Positions 35,139-48,039 are shown, counted from the first letter of the stretch. The stretch is DNA of 64,000 nt from Trichoplax sp. H2 (GCA_003344405.1 NOWV01000253.1:1-64000); one strand, 5' to 3'. Numbers and translations: made by a program. Notes: a model not told the origin generated them from the letters alone.

Positions 35139-37688
35139 ATGGATATTAAGAAAAAAAGAACATTTAAAATCTCACTTGTGTCTTTTATTCCTCTTCTCCT
35201 TGCCTTACCTATTTTTTCGGTTGCAGCAAGTAATACTATCACCAGCAGCTCTTACTCTCCTCCAACTTATAATCAAATGATGCATGCCTTAGAAAATTTA
35301 CTTCAATACTATGAAAGGAATGCTGAACATATTATCGTAGATGCCTACTATGGATTAAAAGTTACAACCGGTAAGTAGGATTTGTAACTACTGTACTGTA
35401 CTTCAATCACTGTTTGTATCGTAATCAGCAAAGAGAAAATATGAAAATGCTTCCTATCGAAAAATGCTTGATAATATCGATGGACGCCATGACCTTTAAC
35501 TATACCCTAAGCTGTGACAAAGTGTTAACTCTAAGTATAATACTTTATATCCATGTGTTTAACAATTTAACTATTACACATTATTGCATGTTTAGGATAC
35601 TTACATGACCGTTATGTCGTTCATCTAGTTTTTGATATTCTGTAAAAGCTTGAGATAACTGTAACTGATCATTGCATCTTAACACCTTGCTACGATATTT
35701 GACGATAACATTGACGTCGTAATGGGGCTAGCTTAAAATTGTCATCTATAGTCATTATTTAGACAACTTTACTGCATTTCTCGCACTTAAATTCTAAAAG
35801 GTATCATTACCTGCAAGCCGATTTAATATTATTGTACTTATATGAGAATTGCAAGCATTTTAATATTTAACCAATAATCATTTAGAAGGGCTATAAGAAT
35901 CTCTTAACGTATAAAATGTAATCTTGTAATAGCTAATGATACTTTTATTGTCTATTCATCAATCCGACATGTAGCATTAATCCAACAGACTATTCACAGC
36001 TATGAGAATGGAAAATCGAAACTGGAAGAGAAACAAATTGATCGTCTTAAACAAATTTATCAAGATGCCCTCCGAATTTCAAAGCGAATCGAAGAAACAT
36101 CAGGGCGTAATTCTTCAGCATATATGAAGCATAGTAAAATGCTACATACATCTTTCCCATTCCCTGAACGATTAGCCAAGTTAGAGTTGGTCAAAGATAC
36201 TCCTAATAATAGTGGCAATAGTTCCATAGATTTTATTAAAATATCTGATCAGTGCTTGTGGGATATGATGGGTGGAGGACTACGTCATCCACCAGTTTGT
36301 ACAATTAACGGTAAGTCATTTATTGGGCGTAATAATATTTTACTATACCTATTGAGTCAATTTAGTTCGCAATTTCAAAATGCTCGTACGACTCTATAGT
36401 CTATCTATGCTATACTAATATATCTACGTATAAAAGATTAATTGAAACGAAGTAACCGAATTTACTGCTCTGTTACACACTGTTAAAGATTCTTGCTGGC
36501 GTGGACTGACGGATTTTAGTACAGAGGGCTACATAATAACTCATCAATTTTTATTAATATTTGTTGGTGAGCAATTTAACTGTACTGAGAAAATGAATCA
36601 ACTCAGCCAAAATTTAGGTGGAATTGAAAAAGTAAAACAGGCTCTGTGTACTCGTATTTACTATCAAATGACGAAAGCTTTAGAAAAAGGTTTAGTTACT
36701 GGAAAGATGCAAGATTTATTCATAGAGCAGATCTATATCTGTGGAGGTACTGGTGGCTACCAGCAGTTCCTTCGTCCTGAATTTTTATCTATGATCCTAA
36801 AATGGCGAACCAAAGATGGATGTTTCTCGCCCTACCATGGACAATATATTAGTTTACACCCCAAATTGGCTAGGAAGTAGGTTATCTATTAGCCATAAAT
36901 TATGAAACAATAGTATCCAAAAAAATAGCATTGCTATTCTAGTATTGGTTTACGGAGAACTCTTTAATAAATTAAAATCCTATTAAAAATTGAAATGTAG
37001 CATTTGCTAACGATGCATAACTTGCATTTCTTCTACCGAAATTAGCGGTGGCATAAGTGACATCTATCATCTTAGGAAAACCCGAAAGCTACTAGCTAAT
37101 CTAATTTCACCAGGTAATACAGATACAGCTTTATCATTATTATCCGCCTATATGAAGTGGCGATCTAAAAATGAATTTTTTACTATTAATTCGTTATTCT
37201 ATTTACACCATGTCGTTATTAGTCAGTCTTTTAATTATATAATTACATAAGTACTACATAGGTTACAATGTGACTGATTCGATAATTATCAATAACTAAG
37301 GGTAAAATGTATTTCTATTAAACAGCGAATACTAGTATTTATCTTTCATTTATTAGTATCTAACCTTTGAAACCTATACTTCCATTTAATTATAGATGGA
37401 TGCCATGAACATATGACGGCTTTAGCAATGATTGATATCGCTCTATATTTACGTTGGCTTTCGTTCCGGGAGCAATTACTAACAACCACTTTTACTTCAG
37501 TTACAGACGTGAGCAAATCTATTTCAGTAGCAAGCATAAGCAAATCTGCTTCTTTATCACCAGGCATTGTAGCTGGCATCGTTATTACCATTGTAGTCAT
37601 TGCTGTCATTATTTCACTACTATTCGTTTACTTTGCTAATCCTTTCCATCGCGAAAGACAAGGCTATCGAGTTATCAGTTCAAGATAG
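35139..37688 (+). CDS. C16orf89-like (DUF4735) type I membrane protein, paralogue D
   Basis: Exons: 35139-35370, 35975-36310, 36489-36876, 37046-37113, 37396-37688; total 1,317 nt, 438 aa. Phases are identical to A-C; exon 3 (388) and exon 4 (68) keep their exact lengths, while introns are shorter and not alignable. Signal peptide core is SFIPLLLALPIFSVAAS. The ectodomain has DSCWRGLTDFS..GYIITHQ, NCTEKMNQLSQNLGG, QDLFIEQIYICGGTGGY and WRTKDGC; exon 5 opens with DGCHEHMTA. The transmembrane helix is GIVAGIVITIVVIAVIISLL, with tail GYRVISSR (YxxPhi = YRVI). Exon 4 is strongly diverged from A-C in sequence though not in length. This is a more divergent member of the family, with no frame damage. 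Confidence 0.85.
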
Positions 37689-40559
37689 CTTAAGTTCAGT
37701 TATTAATAATACTACTGAAGATAAGACATTGTGTCTAGCTAGCTTTGTTATATGAACACCTTCATTAAAATAGCAATTTCAATGAAATTGTATTTAAATG
37801 TGTGTATGAGTGAGTACCAATCGAAGGAATAGAGCAACATTTAGACTGTCGTATAGCCTAGATTTGCAAAGACTATGTAGATCGTACAAATATTTGCTGT
37901 CACCATGGCGTAAGAGTTTATGAATAAAGTGATCAACGTAAGAAAATCTGAACAGAAAAAATTAATAGTCCTTGATTGTTAAATTGATGATAGTTAGGGT
38001 GACAAATGCTTGAATTTATACGCAATCTCTATAAATACGGTCTTTAACATAAACTTTATTCTACCCTATCACAATTCGTGTTCTATTTGCAGTTCAGTGC
38101 GGATACTTAACAAATTATTAACATGATAGCATAGCTGCATTAAAAAGGAGTTTCATTATTTGTCTTGAATTAGTTGCTACAACTTTAAGGGTTATCGTAT
38201 GAAAATTATAGATTCTGTCCTATTAAAAACTTTGAATTAGGAGTATGTGGTAGCATAAGAGTAACAAGTACGAAGCCCCATTATACCGTTCTTCTTATAA
38301 CGATAGTAGATTGATTATACTAAACTTGCTATCGTATCTAAGAAAAAAATCGAGTTAGATTGAATCCATCACCTGTCGATATCGATAATGGTATATAATC
38401 TGTAGTATAGTTGAGAATACTGTAGATGCATTGGTAAATGAGATTCTGTTAATAGACTGTTACTTGTAGCTAGATGAATTGTGTTAAAAGTTCAGTTCAA
38501 AATTGGTCATTTCTAGCAAATATTAAAGATAGTAGAAAGAATAATATGAAGAATACAACGGTGTATATAGTAAAAGTTGATGATAACGGCAATGAAGTAA
38601 AATATAATCCTGCAATTTGAAGCTTTGAAGACAGTCATAATTACCTTTCTCTGATGTCATACATGTTGAAATATGCAGCCATATCTAAGCCACATATTGC
38701 TACAATCTACCGATTGCAATATCTACTCATATAGTAGTAAGACCATGGTTAAGTCTTCAGATAGACTTAATGCAGCAATACGGAACTGAACTGCTACATG
38801 GTTTATAAATTTTATTGCAATTTATAAAGAGACGTATACTATAATACAGCAAAAAAATATGTTTAAAAGTAGTTCTGACATTATGAGCTTCAATCATTGG
38901 GTACAACAGTGGAGTATTGACAAATTATGGTAAAGTAAGTACCGACATTATCCTATTCTTGTATTCTATGTAGTAAACTCTCATAAATATAGTCTAGTTG
39001 TTAAACTGATGACTTACTGTTGCTGATGAAAGCTAATATGGTTAATACTATGTAGATATAAAAGCATTATATATTACGCTTAGATAGTATACGATAAACC
39101 TTACGATAAGCTATACATTCTTACATAATAATCTATTCTTTAGCTATTTATATTAGTAAGTAGGACTAATGGTTCAGCATCCGTGCTTACAATTATATAA
39201 ATGTAGTCAACTTGCATAAGTGTAAACCTGTGTCACTAAGTATGAGACTGGTCCTGAAAATTAGAATTATCGTTTTAGCTATAGCTAATTCGATACGTTA
39301 AATAGCAACATAGAAACTACTGAAATCTTTAGCTGATTATTCATGAATTGAAAATTTTTGACCTTTCTTTATATTTTTAGTATTATAGATAAGTAGAAAT
39401 AATACATAGTAATTGATCCTCGACGAACATTACTGTATTTACTTGAATCAATTAACGGTATTAGGTAAATTGGATATACTACCTTAATGTATAATTAGTA
39501 CATACAATTAAATTGATCACTTTATGAATAATTTACTTACATACTAGTTCCTTCAGCCGTGTAATTAATATCCGGCAATTTCTTTATACCTATTCAATAT
39601 AAAAAAATGAGTGATGATAGTATTGCATGGGCTATTTAAATGGTAGCCTTTATTGAGATCAATGCTGTACTAAATGGTATTTAAAACACGGTACAGTATT
39701 ACTCTAAGGGTTGATTATAAATTTCGAATATTAAATCTGGAAATAGATACACATCATGGATTAGATCGTGACAAAATTTGTAAAGGGAGTAGATTTTATG
39801 ATATCCTTTATCTTCTCGTAAACTCATCAGAGGAATTTAGTAACGAAGAAGCTCTTTAGGTTGAAAGAAAGGAGTAGTCGGGATAGTATAGGGAAACATT
39901 TACTTTAGCGATCAGAAGATTAATAGTACACACAAATAATACTTTGCACTCTATCATTATACGTTAGAGTAAAAGTGGAAAACTATTGTCGTTAATTAAG
40001 TTTATCAAGTGGTCAAGATTCGTAGCAGCTGTATACATAGATTACAATGCATGAGATTGAGAGGATAATTTAACACCCTGAAGCATATAATTTTACTACA
40101 ACAGTTTCAAGACAGATACAGTATAGCCGCAATGGTGTTCCACTCATCACAAATACTTCCAATTAACGTTCGACAGCTTCCAATTTAATATAGCTCAATC
40201 TAATACACAGATGTAATTAAGAAGCATTCTATTTTTAATTGCTGTGCAACGGTTCCTATGCATTTTTTTGTTTTGAAAGCCAAGGGCATAAAGTATTAGA
40301 TTTAGTCTATTTTTAGCAAAGAATATATTGTATTCAACTCTATAAAGAACAGAATTACTAATGCATTCATTCTTTATGTGCCAGGTTTAATAATTAATTT
40401 TCGTAGCAATATAGGTGGTATTGATATGGATGTTGCATAATTTCTGGACGGATTGGTTACGGTACAATTTAATGTGTGTACATATATTAAGTTAAATCGT
40501 TATTCTTCAAAAGCTTTCTTAGCTATTTAACTACATTAGAAGCGATTTAATTAGCTAAA
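37689..40559. other. Intergenic region D-E
   Basis: AT-rich with no supported gene. A plus-strand frame from an ATG at 38474 runs 48 codons to a TGA at 38618 and then stays open for another 37 codons to 38734. It is unlike any family I know and is not called. The ACCTGTCGAT word is at 38371-38380. A 61-codon frame at 39674-39859 also looks like chance. Confidence 0.55.
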
Positions 40560-43158
40560 ATGGTAAGAGCGTTTAAACTTTTTCCCGATTTCGTTCTTAT
40601 ATTAACTTTACTTATTAGGCAAAATCAATGTGCTCACATCGATTATGATCGAATGATTTACGCCATCGAAGGTCTGGCTGACTATTACAGCGCAATCAAG
40701 CAAGAGATAATCATTGATAGTACCTTGTCATTTCATTTTACTAAAGGTAAGATCCTAGTAATATACAAAAGGCGAATCCGAGAGATAATTTAAGTTCAAA
40801 CTCTGAAACTGGCTAAATTTTCACAAGATCACGACAGTTAATGATAGAGAAAATATGTATAAAAATGATTCGATTAACGTTGGTAGAATTGTGTTTGCTG
40901 TTAGAATGTTCCTGTATTCTGTTATTTTATTGTCGAATACAGATTAGGTTACCATTTTTAGATTAACTGACTTCAATTTACCTCGTAGAATGCAAAATGT
41001 CCTTTGACAAGTCTTTTATTAGTCTAAATAAAATTCCCTTACTGAATTATTATTAGCTTGCTTGCCTCCTAAATCTTTTTGTAGATACGACTATACGTTA
41101 TGAAATAGATAAACTATTGTAATATAAGATAGAAATATACGTATTATGTTAGTGAATGTCACATAGGATGTTGCTTTAATTTATACTATAAAATTGTCAT
41201 CAAATTTGCTAGGGTACTTAAGAACCATTTTAGAAGATGCATCTAGAAATGAATCGTTATTAAGTCATAATCAATTGGATCGTGTGACAAAATTATACGA
41301 TAGGTTTAGAGGATTGATAGAAGATACTGCACCCACTATCAGCCAAAAATACTACCAGTATAAATTTCTTATACCGCTTTACGTTAGAAATTTTAAAGTC
41401 CCACGAAAATTACGAAAGCTTAATCACACCTATGTACAGCAAAGCCAAGAACATTCAGTGTCTCGTCATTATTCCAATCAATGCTTATGGGAGATAGTTG
41501 GATCCTGGCCATATTATAGACGACCATGTAATTTATCAGGTGATTCTTGACCGTACTAATCTTGAATTGATTACGAAAGTCTGTAAGCTTATGAAAGCAA
41601 TTTGCCATTATCTAAAAAGGATTGGACTATGTTAAAAATGCAATATAATGTTCCCAATCAATAGCATGCAACATGCCCATACTTGTGCTATGTTCTCGAT
41701 TTATTTATTTTTATGTGTTGCATCATGGTTACATACGTATACTGTATGTATAGTTGTATACTGTATCTGGTTCTTATCGACGTATAGTTCATATAAATTA
41801 TGACAACTTAGTAATAGCTCTACTTGATTCTTTGATTTGTTCCAGATATTTGCGTCAAGTTTATTTCTCAGTTACACAGCAACAATTATATAATTACACA
41901 TCAAGTATTGGCATTATCATTTGGTCGCCAATTCCACTGTCAACATCAGATTGCCCCCTTATCTTCAGCTTTTGGCAGTGTTGGTAATCTAGAGGCTATT
42001 CTATGCTCAAGAGTACATAAAGAAATGTACAGCTCTCTCTATAAAGGCCTAACTAATTTAAAATTACAAGATTTATTCACTGAACAGGTCGATGTATGTG
42101 GCTCTTTAGAATTTTTCGAAGATTTTATTAATGAAACATACGTTGACATGGTGTTAGAGTGGCAAACAACTCAAGGCTGCTATATGCAATATAATGGAAC
42201 TTACACATCCATATTTCCTAATGAGAGGTACTATTATCTTTTTGTATTGCTAAATTTATTTTGAATTATAAATGGTAACTGCTACTGGTATATAATTAAG
42301 ACGAAAATCTCCATCAACTTTAAAGTAGAGAAGTAAGGTATCCTATTTCGTAATAGTCCAGTCTTTCGAAGAATTGATATTGACAACAAATGCCGTTCTA
42401 TCAGCATAATTATCTACGGTTGGCGACTAGTTTACTGTTCTATTAATATGGCAGATATTTTATTTTATATTACGTACATTTGAACATTATATATAGAGAG
42501 AGCACAGTGCCATCGCTGTGGTTATGTTAACAGTAGCTTAATCATTTAATGATAAAAAGTTAGAAAAGTGGTAACATAATGAATTGATATAGTTACTTGA
42601 TCTTCTTCACATGATTTAACTGAATCCTAGTAACGGCACCAAGTTAGCGCCATACTATTCACGAAGCAAACGAAGCGATAGCACTGGAACAGGTATTTGA
42701 AAGTAAAGTACTTGCGTCATTTAAAGTTTAAATGGATTTTAGCTAATGTGATATTATTACTTACAGTTACTCAGAAATATCGTCATCCGTTACATCATAA
42801 TTCTTCACTTAGAATAGTAAAATTTATAAGCTTTCCGCAATAGAAATTAATTCAATGCCTAACTTTCTATTACAAAAGGTATATTATTGACTCGAATTTC
42901 GATTGTTTTATTTAAGATGGTTGTCATCAGCATATCTCCTCTACAGCTACTGTGTTGATTGTTGCTCATTTGCGTTGGTTAACTTTAAAGGGTGAACATA
43001 GTCAAGCAAGTGGAGCCAGTGGAAAATTAGTACCAAATTACATTCTGGTAGTGGTATTAATAATAATTATGGCTTCTGGTGTAGGAAGTGTCATCTTTTT
43101 ATATATCAAACGAACAATGAAGAGGAGGCACTATCATCTGGTTAAGCAACAAGAATGA
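40560..43158 (+). CDS. C16orf89-like (DUF4735) type I membrane protein, paralogue E (divergent)
   Basis: Exons: 40560-40746, 41213-41539, 41846-42227, 42631-42692, 42917-43158; total 1,200 nt, 399 aa, again with phases 1,1,2,1. This is the shortest and most divergent copy. The N-terminus lacks the MD(I/V)KK start shared by A-D, and the signal peptide is MVRAFKLFPDFVLILTLL. In exon 3 the NCTEKM segment is replaced (FHCQHQIAPLSS), but YIITHQ, LQDLFTEQVDVCG and WQTTQGC remain. Exon 5 opens with DGCHQHISS and has a transmembrane helix (YILVVVLIIIMASGVGSVIF) and tail HYHLVKQQE (YxxPhi = YHLV). The stalk between the ectodomain and membrane is short. No stop or frameshift is seen, so it is probably functional. 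Confidence 0.82.
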
Positions 43159-45795
43159 AATTACTTTTAACGTATAGGAATAAACGGCAATACATGAATA
43201 ATAAATTACTGCATGACACTATGCTGCTTGAAGTTACTGAATAAGCAAAAGGGTAGTTAATGCGACGGTCATACATGTCGTTCCATGTCGAAGATAATTA
43301 TTATTTTGCTGCCAATTGATAGAACAAGTATATTGTTAATCATTGTAATGTAATCATTTCACTGACACAACGTGTACCATACAGTATAATGTATATTGTC
43401 CAACAAGGAAAATTCAAAACAGGATTAGCCATTTTAGTTATCAGGTTTCATTTAGAAGATAAAGCACTACAGTAAATGGGTATTTACTTACTTGGAACGC
43501 TATGTACGTCGGGTGAGACGATAGTATCTTAGCCTATAGAATATCCATACGCGCAATATGCGATTCTGCGATGACATTGTAAGATAATTTACTAGTCTGG
43601 TTCGGATGCTGTATTGGAAGTGTTTTTAATAGGCTCGTATAATAAGACGACAAATAAATTCCCATTATGAATTAATTATGAATTAGGATATGATTTTTAA
43701 TCGTCATTTCCCTGCCATGGTATGGCTCAATTACAGTGCACGTGTACTGAAACGCTATCTGTCCAGTACTTCCGCATTGGAAAGATTTACAAGTAGGAAA
43801 CTCTGCCTTAATATATAAACTTGACTTCACTGTGCAGATAGGCAACATTTTTAACCCTGTGTCTAGTGTAACAATGTCATGAATCGGCTCTGATACTTAA
43901 TTTCATAAGTTCTACATCTATAATTTGGAAACGTCATAATGCAATTAATGGAATTATTGAAATTGTGAACTAATTTGGAAGCAGTTGAATGCCAGTAAGT
44001 CAATGAAATAGACAAGTTTAAGCAGTTTTGTAACGACCTGTATTAGTATGATAGACACCACACCTACATATGAGGATATTACATGAAATAAAGTACAGTT
44101 GTCAGAATAGTTTCTTGTGAACGAAATACCAAAAAATGCGTTCGAAAAAGATTCGCGATTAGATAAGTTATCGATGGATGCGAGACTTGCAAGTATTAAT
44201 GTAGGTAGACGCATTGATATCAAAAATGTGTAATTAGGTAAAATATCTCCCTCAGATCGTGTTAATGTCTTGGCAACATAGGATTGTATTTAAAATTGGC
44301 ACTTTATCACAGTAAAGTCATGAAGAATTTCCTCTAAGAAGTCCCTGATTTATTGTCTATTAATGAGGCAGCCTTTGATGAAGTGAGTTGTAGCAAGTTA
44401 GTGATAGCTGTCCTTTTTTTTCTCTAGCGCACGTGCACCATTCTATCCGTAGTAAATATTTGAATTTGTATTTTTGTACCTTGCTTACTCAGAATAATAA
44501 AGTACAATTCATGATTTATATATAACTTGTATCGCATTTTGGGATAAAATGAATATGGTACAGAGAGCCATACTGAATAGTACTTGTATATTGCAGGTGA
44601 GGTTAATATTTTTACGTATCGTGTTTCACATTTTTCCGTGATATTCTTCTATCCGATTTTGCACAAAGCATTACTTTACCGAAGATTGAATTTGTAAATC
44701 AGATATTTCGGTGCAGTATATCAATTTATTGCGCTGTTTGGCTACTTAGGCTAGCCAAGATGATGGACGCCTAAATACACTATATGTAATTATATAATTT
44801 AATTACTCATGCAATTTGACGGTATTGCTTGGACTGTGAAATTCTATTCTTACATGACTGAGGTAATATACACTCACTTCGATTATATTATAACTATGTT
44901 TTCATACATAGTCATAAGAACAGTTTTATTGCCAATCAATATACCAGTCCTTTGTGGAAATGAGCCATTTTTTTTATTGCAAAGAAGTACCTTGAAACAA
45001 GAGGTGATTTCTAAACAAATACCACGGGAAAAATTACAAGCTGCGGGAAAATCCACGCGTGTGCCCAAGTGAGCACACACATATGGGTTTTGATTGGGAC
45101 ACAATTGGTTGTTAACTGTCATTAGGGCTGTCAGAGTTTGGGCTTTCGATTTTAATCTCTTGCGTGCTTTTCAATAAATGGAATACCTCCAACAACCAGC
45201 AATGACTTTTTTTTTTATCTCCAGCGTCTGTACCGTACACAGTCGATAAGATATTCATCGATCCATAAAGGCGAAGGTACGATAAGGTAGACTACCAATG
45301 ACTGCAGTATCCGTGAGAAGGGTAATTGACTGAGGACTAGAAGATGCAATTTTTACCAATGGTAACTCATGATCGTATTTGAAATGGTCCTAATTCAGTA
45401 AGCATTTCCAGCGATGACAGAATTGATAGAAGCCATCTTTCAGTCCTTGCTCAAGTTGAGCACTAGCAAATTTGTATACTACTCCTAGCAAAGAAAGCAA
45501 AATGATTTCATTGCTGTGTGCTTTCGTATGCTAGTTGAAGAGTATTTTGTAATGTTGTTATCGTCCCAATGCTGTCCGGTCAGTACGATAGCCTCGGTCA
45601 TGCATAGTAAGCAATCAGTCGTAATAGCCTATCGTAGGTCAAGATCCGACGACGCTTTCAAGGTACAATACAGGCGATAATGTTTATCGTTGAAGATTGC
45701 GTTATTCTATCGACACCCCCACTTGCTGATACCAACTGATACAGGTGAAAATCTCTATCCCAGGTACGCCCATGACAGTCCCCAATCATGCGTAC
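43159..45795. other. Intergenic region E-DM gene
   Basis: No gene is supported. Short open frames at 43954-44223 and about 44810-45120 on both strands lack neighbours, splice structure or recognisable motifs. From about 45200 to 45950 base composition becomes less AT-biased than the rest of the intergenic DNA, approaching the DM-domain gene. Confidence 0.55.
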
Positions 45796-45827
45796 AACGT
45801 CAGATACCGTCGCTATCTGACGTTTTT
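45796..45827. promoter_or_regulatory. Perfect 11-bp inverted repeat upstream of the DM-domain gene
   Basis: Arms AACGTCAGATA (45796-45806) and TATCTGACGTT (45814-45824) flank a 7-nt loop, followed by a short T run. The arms contain a TGACGT core (CRE-like half site). It lies about 70 bp upstream of a candidate TATA box. A binding site for a dimeric factor is one reading; no proof from sequence. Confidence 0.4.
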
Positions 45828-45895
45828 GTTGATCTACTGGACTGCCTTGAAAGATAGCGTCAATTGCGTCTAGCCTGAGGTGAATAAACTGACGG

Positions 45896-45903
45896 TATAA
45901 ATA
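45896..45903 (+). promoter_or_regulatory. Candidate TATA box of the DM-domain gene
   Basis: TATAAATA, in the context GACGGTATAAATACGAGC, lies 98 bp before the chosen ATG at 46001. The spacing is suitable for a short 5' UTR. Confidence 0.4.
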
Positions 45904-46000
45904 CGAGCGTGATTGAAGGTGAAGGGATCCATGCTTCAAGTGCGCTATTGGTTACGCGTCGTGATTGCTCGAATTGCAAAGTGGGAAGCTTGCGTTGGGA

Positions 46001-48039
46001 ATGGCGGATAATTATCGTAAAGTTCATAGCATTAAGCCACAACAGAAACGTAAAACACCCATGTGTGCAAGATGTAGACGACATGGAATCGAGATTCCAG
46101 TTAAAGATCATAAACCCACTTGTCCTTACAATGAATGTGATTGTGATAAGTGCAAAGAATATTTAAAAAAAAAGCGCAACTCTGACTCGTACAACTCCAA
46201 TGAATTCGCTTCACACGGTAGGTCATGATAAAACGATATAAACTATACCTTTCTTCGGAAAATGCCTTTTAATAAAATAAAAATGCAAGGTTGTTGCCTA
46301 AAGGAAATATGGTCATGATGCATGTCTTATTACAAGCTATACTTTACTGAATGCTTTGTGATACAGGTAGTGACAGTACTCTTTCAAGCTGTAGCATTTC
46401 ACAAAATTAAATTGCACTTTGACTTACTTGATAGTACATTGAATTCGAACCTCCTAATTATCCTCTATTTTTGTCAACTAACTGCTGTAAATGGCTGAAA
46501 TGAACTGCATAGAGGATTGTTCAGGGTTTTTTTTAGTATTATATGCTATTCTACGCTTCAAAGTAGTAGGGGACGGTATCTTGGGAGAGTCATTTCATCG
46601 AATAGATTTTATTTCAGATACTGTACGTATTTGTATTTTTCACTGTATTGTGCTATACGCGTAAATTGAAATACCACGTCGTAATACGTATATACTCATT
46701 TTGCATACACTATATGTATACAAAATTTGTACTGTTGGTATTCTGCCGGCTAAATTTCGTAGAAATTTTCGTCATATATTGTCATACATCAACAGCAGAT
46801 AAACAATTAAGACGCCCCGAGCTAATCTATTATCCATAGGATTGTTGGAATTGACAATTTGGCAATACTGTCATAGGTGCTATTGTGATTTTTGGAAAGT
46901 TACTAGTATATCTCGTCAGGTGTTCAGCGGTCTGTCTAGAGAATTTCAAAACACTGATGGGAGAAATTTACTACTGTAACATCAAAGAATAGGCAAATCA
47001 ATTTATGGACCTACTATTAGCTAGTAAAACATGGTAGACATTCTAGCAATTAAGTCTATCGTAATGCCCAAGTCCAACACGGTAATGCATTGTATAGGTG
47101 AAAGCTCGCTTGGCTTATTAGTTATAGCTTCCAATTTGCTAGCCAATCATACCGAAATGCTGATATAGAAAAATATTAGCGCCTATTGATATTATTCTGA
47201 AATGATCTTTGTTATTGCTTAGCCAAGTGAATAATAATGAGCTCTTTTTAAGATCAACAATAAAGAAATTTTACGAGATACTGTCATTTTAAGCTGTTCG
47301 CGAATTATCAGTAGTTGAGTTCCTTTTCGGTAATTTTTGTGACGTTATCACTATTTCTTTACAGTATACTGAAATATGAACAAAACATATTGAAAAATTG
47401 TTTACAAATTTTAAGAAAGCGCAAGTAAACTAAATATCAACTACAGTAATGGCGATGACAACTATTTTCATTGTCGTTCTTATGCTACATTTATTTCAAA
47501 GTGTCTTGGAAAATAAATAAGGAACTTTGCTTATCTAATGTTCAAAGTTGGGAGCGCTTAGTTATACATCTCTAAAATGTTTATGCGACTATATTCAGTT
47601 GGTAACTTGCGAATCTAGTACGTTTATAAAATAAATATTTACCTTTATATTCATAGAGGATGGAAATTTCCCAAAAGATGACGCTTGTTATTATTGGTGC
47701 GAATGGTTAGGAAAAATTTTTCCCGAAGTTCCACCAGAACGAAGAGAAGAAATCCTAATCCGATCTGGCATGGACGTAATGAAGAGTATATTGCATTTAA
47801 AAGTGAATTATTATAGGTTCCAACACCCATACAGTCAACAGCTAGCGAATCTTCCTAGTTTAATGATGAAGCACCCATATTGCAGTAACATCTGCAATTC
47901 GTTCCTTCGATCACCTCCATTTTTAGAAATGGTTCCAGCTAATCAAGCAACGACGAGTCCTTCGGTAGCCTCTCAAACGGACGCTGTTGCAGCGCTTATG
48001 TCTTTAACTAGAGTCAATATGAAAAATTTGGGTAGATAA
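46001..48039 (+). CDS. DM-domain (DMRT-like) transcription factor
   Basis: Two exons, 46001-46217 and 47657-48039, joined across a 1,439-bp GT..AG intron in phase 1; 600 nt, 199 aa. Residues ~13-48 form a DM domain, the intertwined zinc module that binds DNA in Doublesex/DMRT proteins. All eight ligands are present in order: CARC, RRH, KDH, TC, then ECDCDKC. Exon 2 opens with a helical stretch, WLGKIFPEVPPERREEIL followed by SGMDVMKSI, that resembles the CUE-like DMA domain of DMRTA/DMRT93B proteins (weaker call). The C-terminus is short and Ser/Thr/Ala-rich. At ~200 residues it is smaller than most DMRT proteins. The start at 46001 was chosen as the ATG nearest the DM domain; the frame continues upstream to 45965. 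A nuclear regulator is expected. The exact DMRT subfamily cannot be set by eye. Confidence 0.87.

Noticed and set aside
38474-38734. Frame with one internal TGA (possible selenoprotein or pseudogene)
   Set aside because: No SECIS-like element was noticed, no recognised domain, and the length is compatible with chance.
45658-45939. 93-codon minus-strand frame upstream of the DM gene
   Set aside because: Overlaps the palindrome and TATA box of the DM gene; no domain recognised and no splice context.
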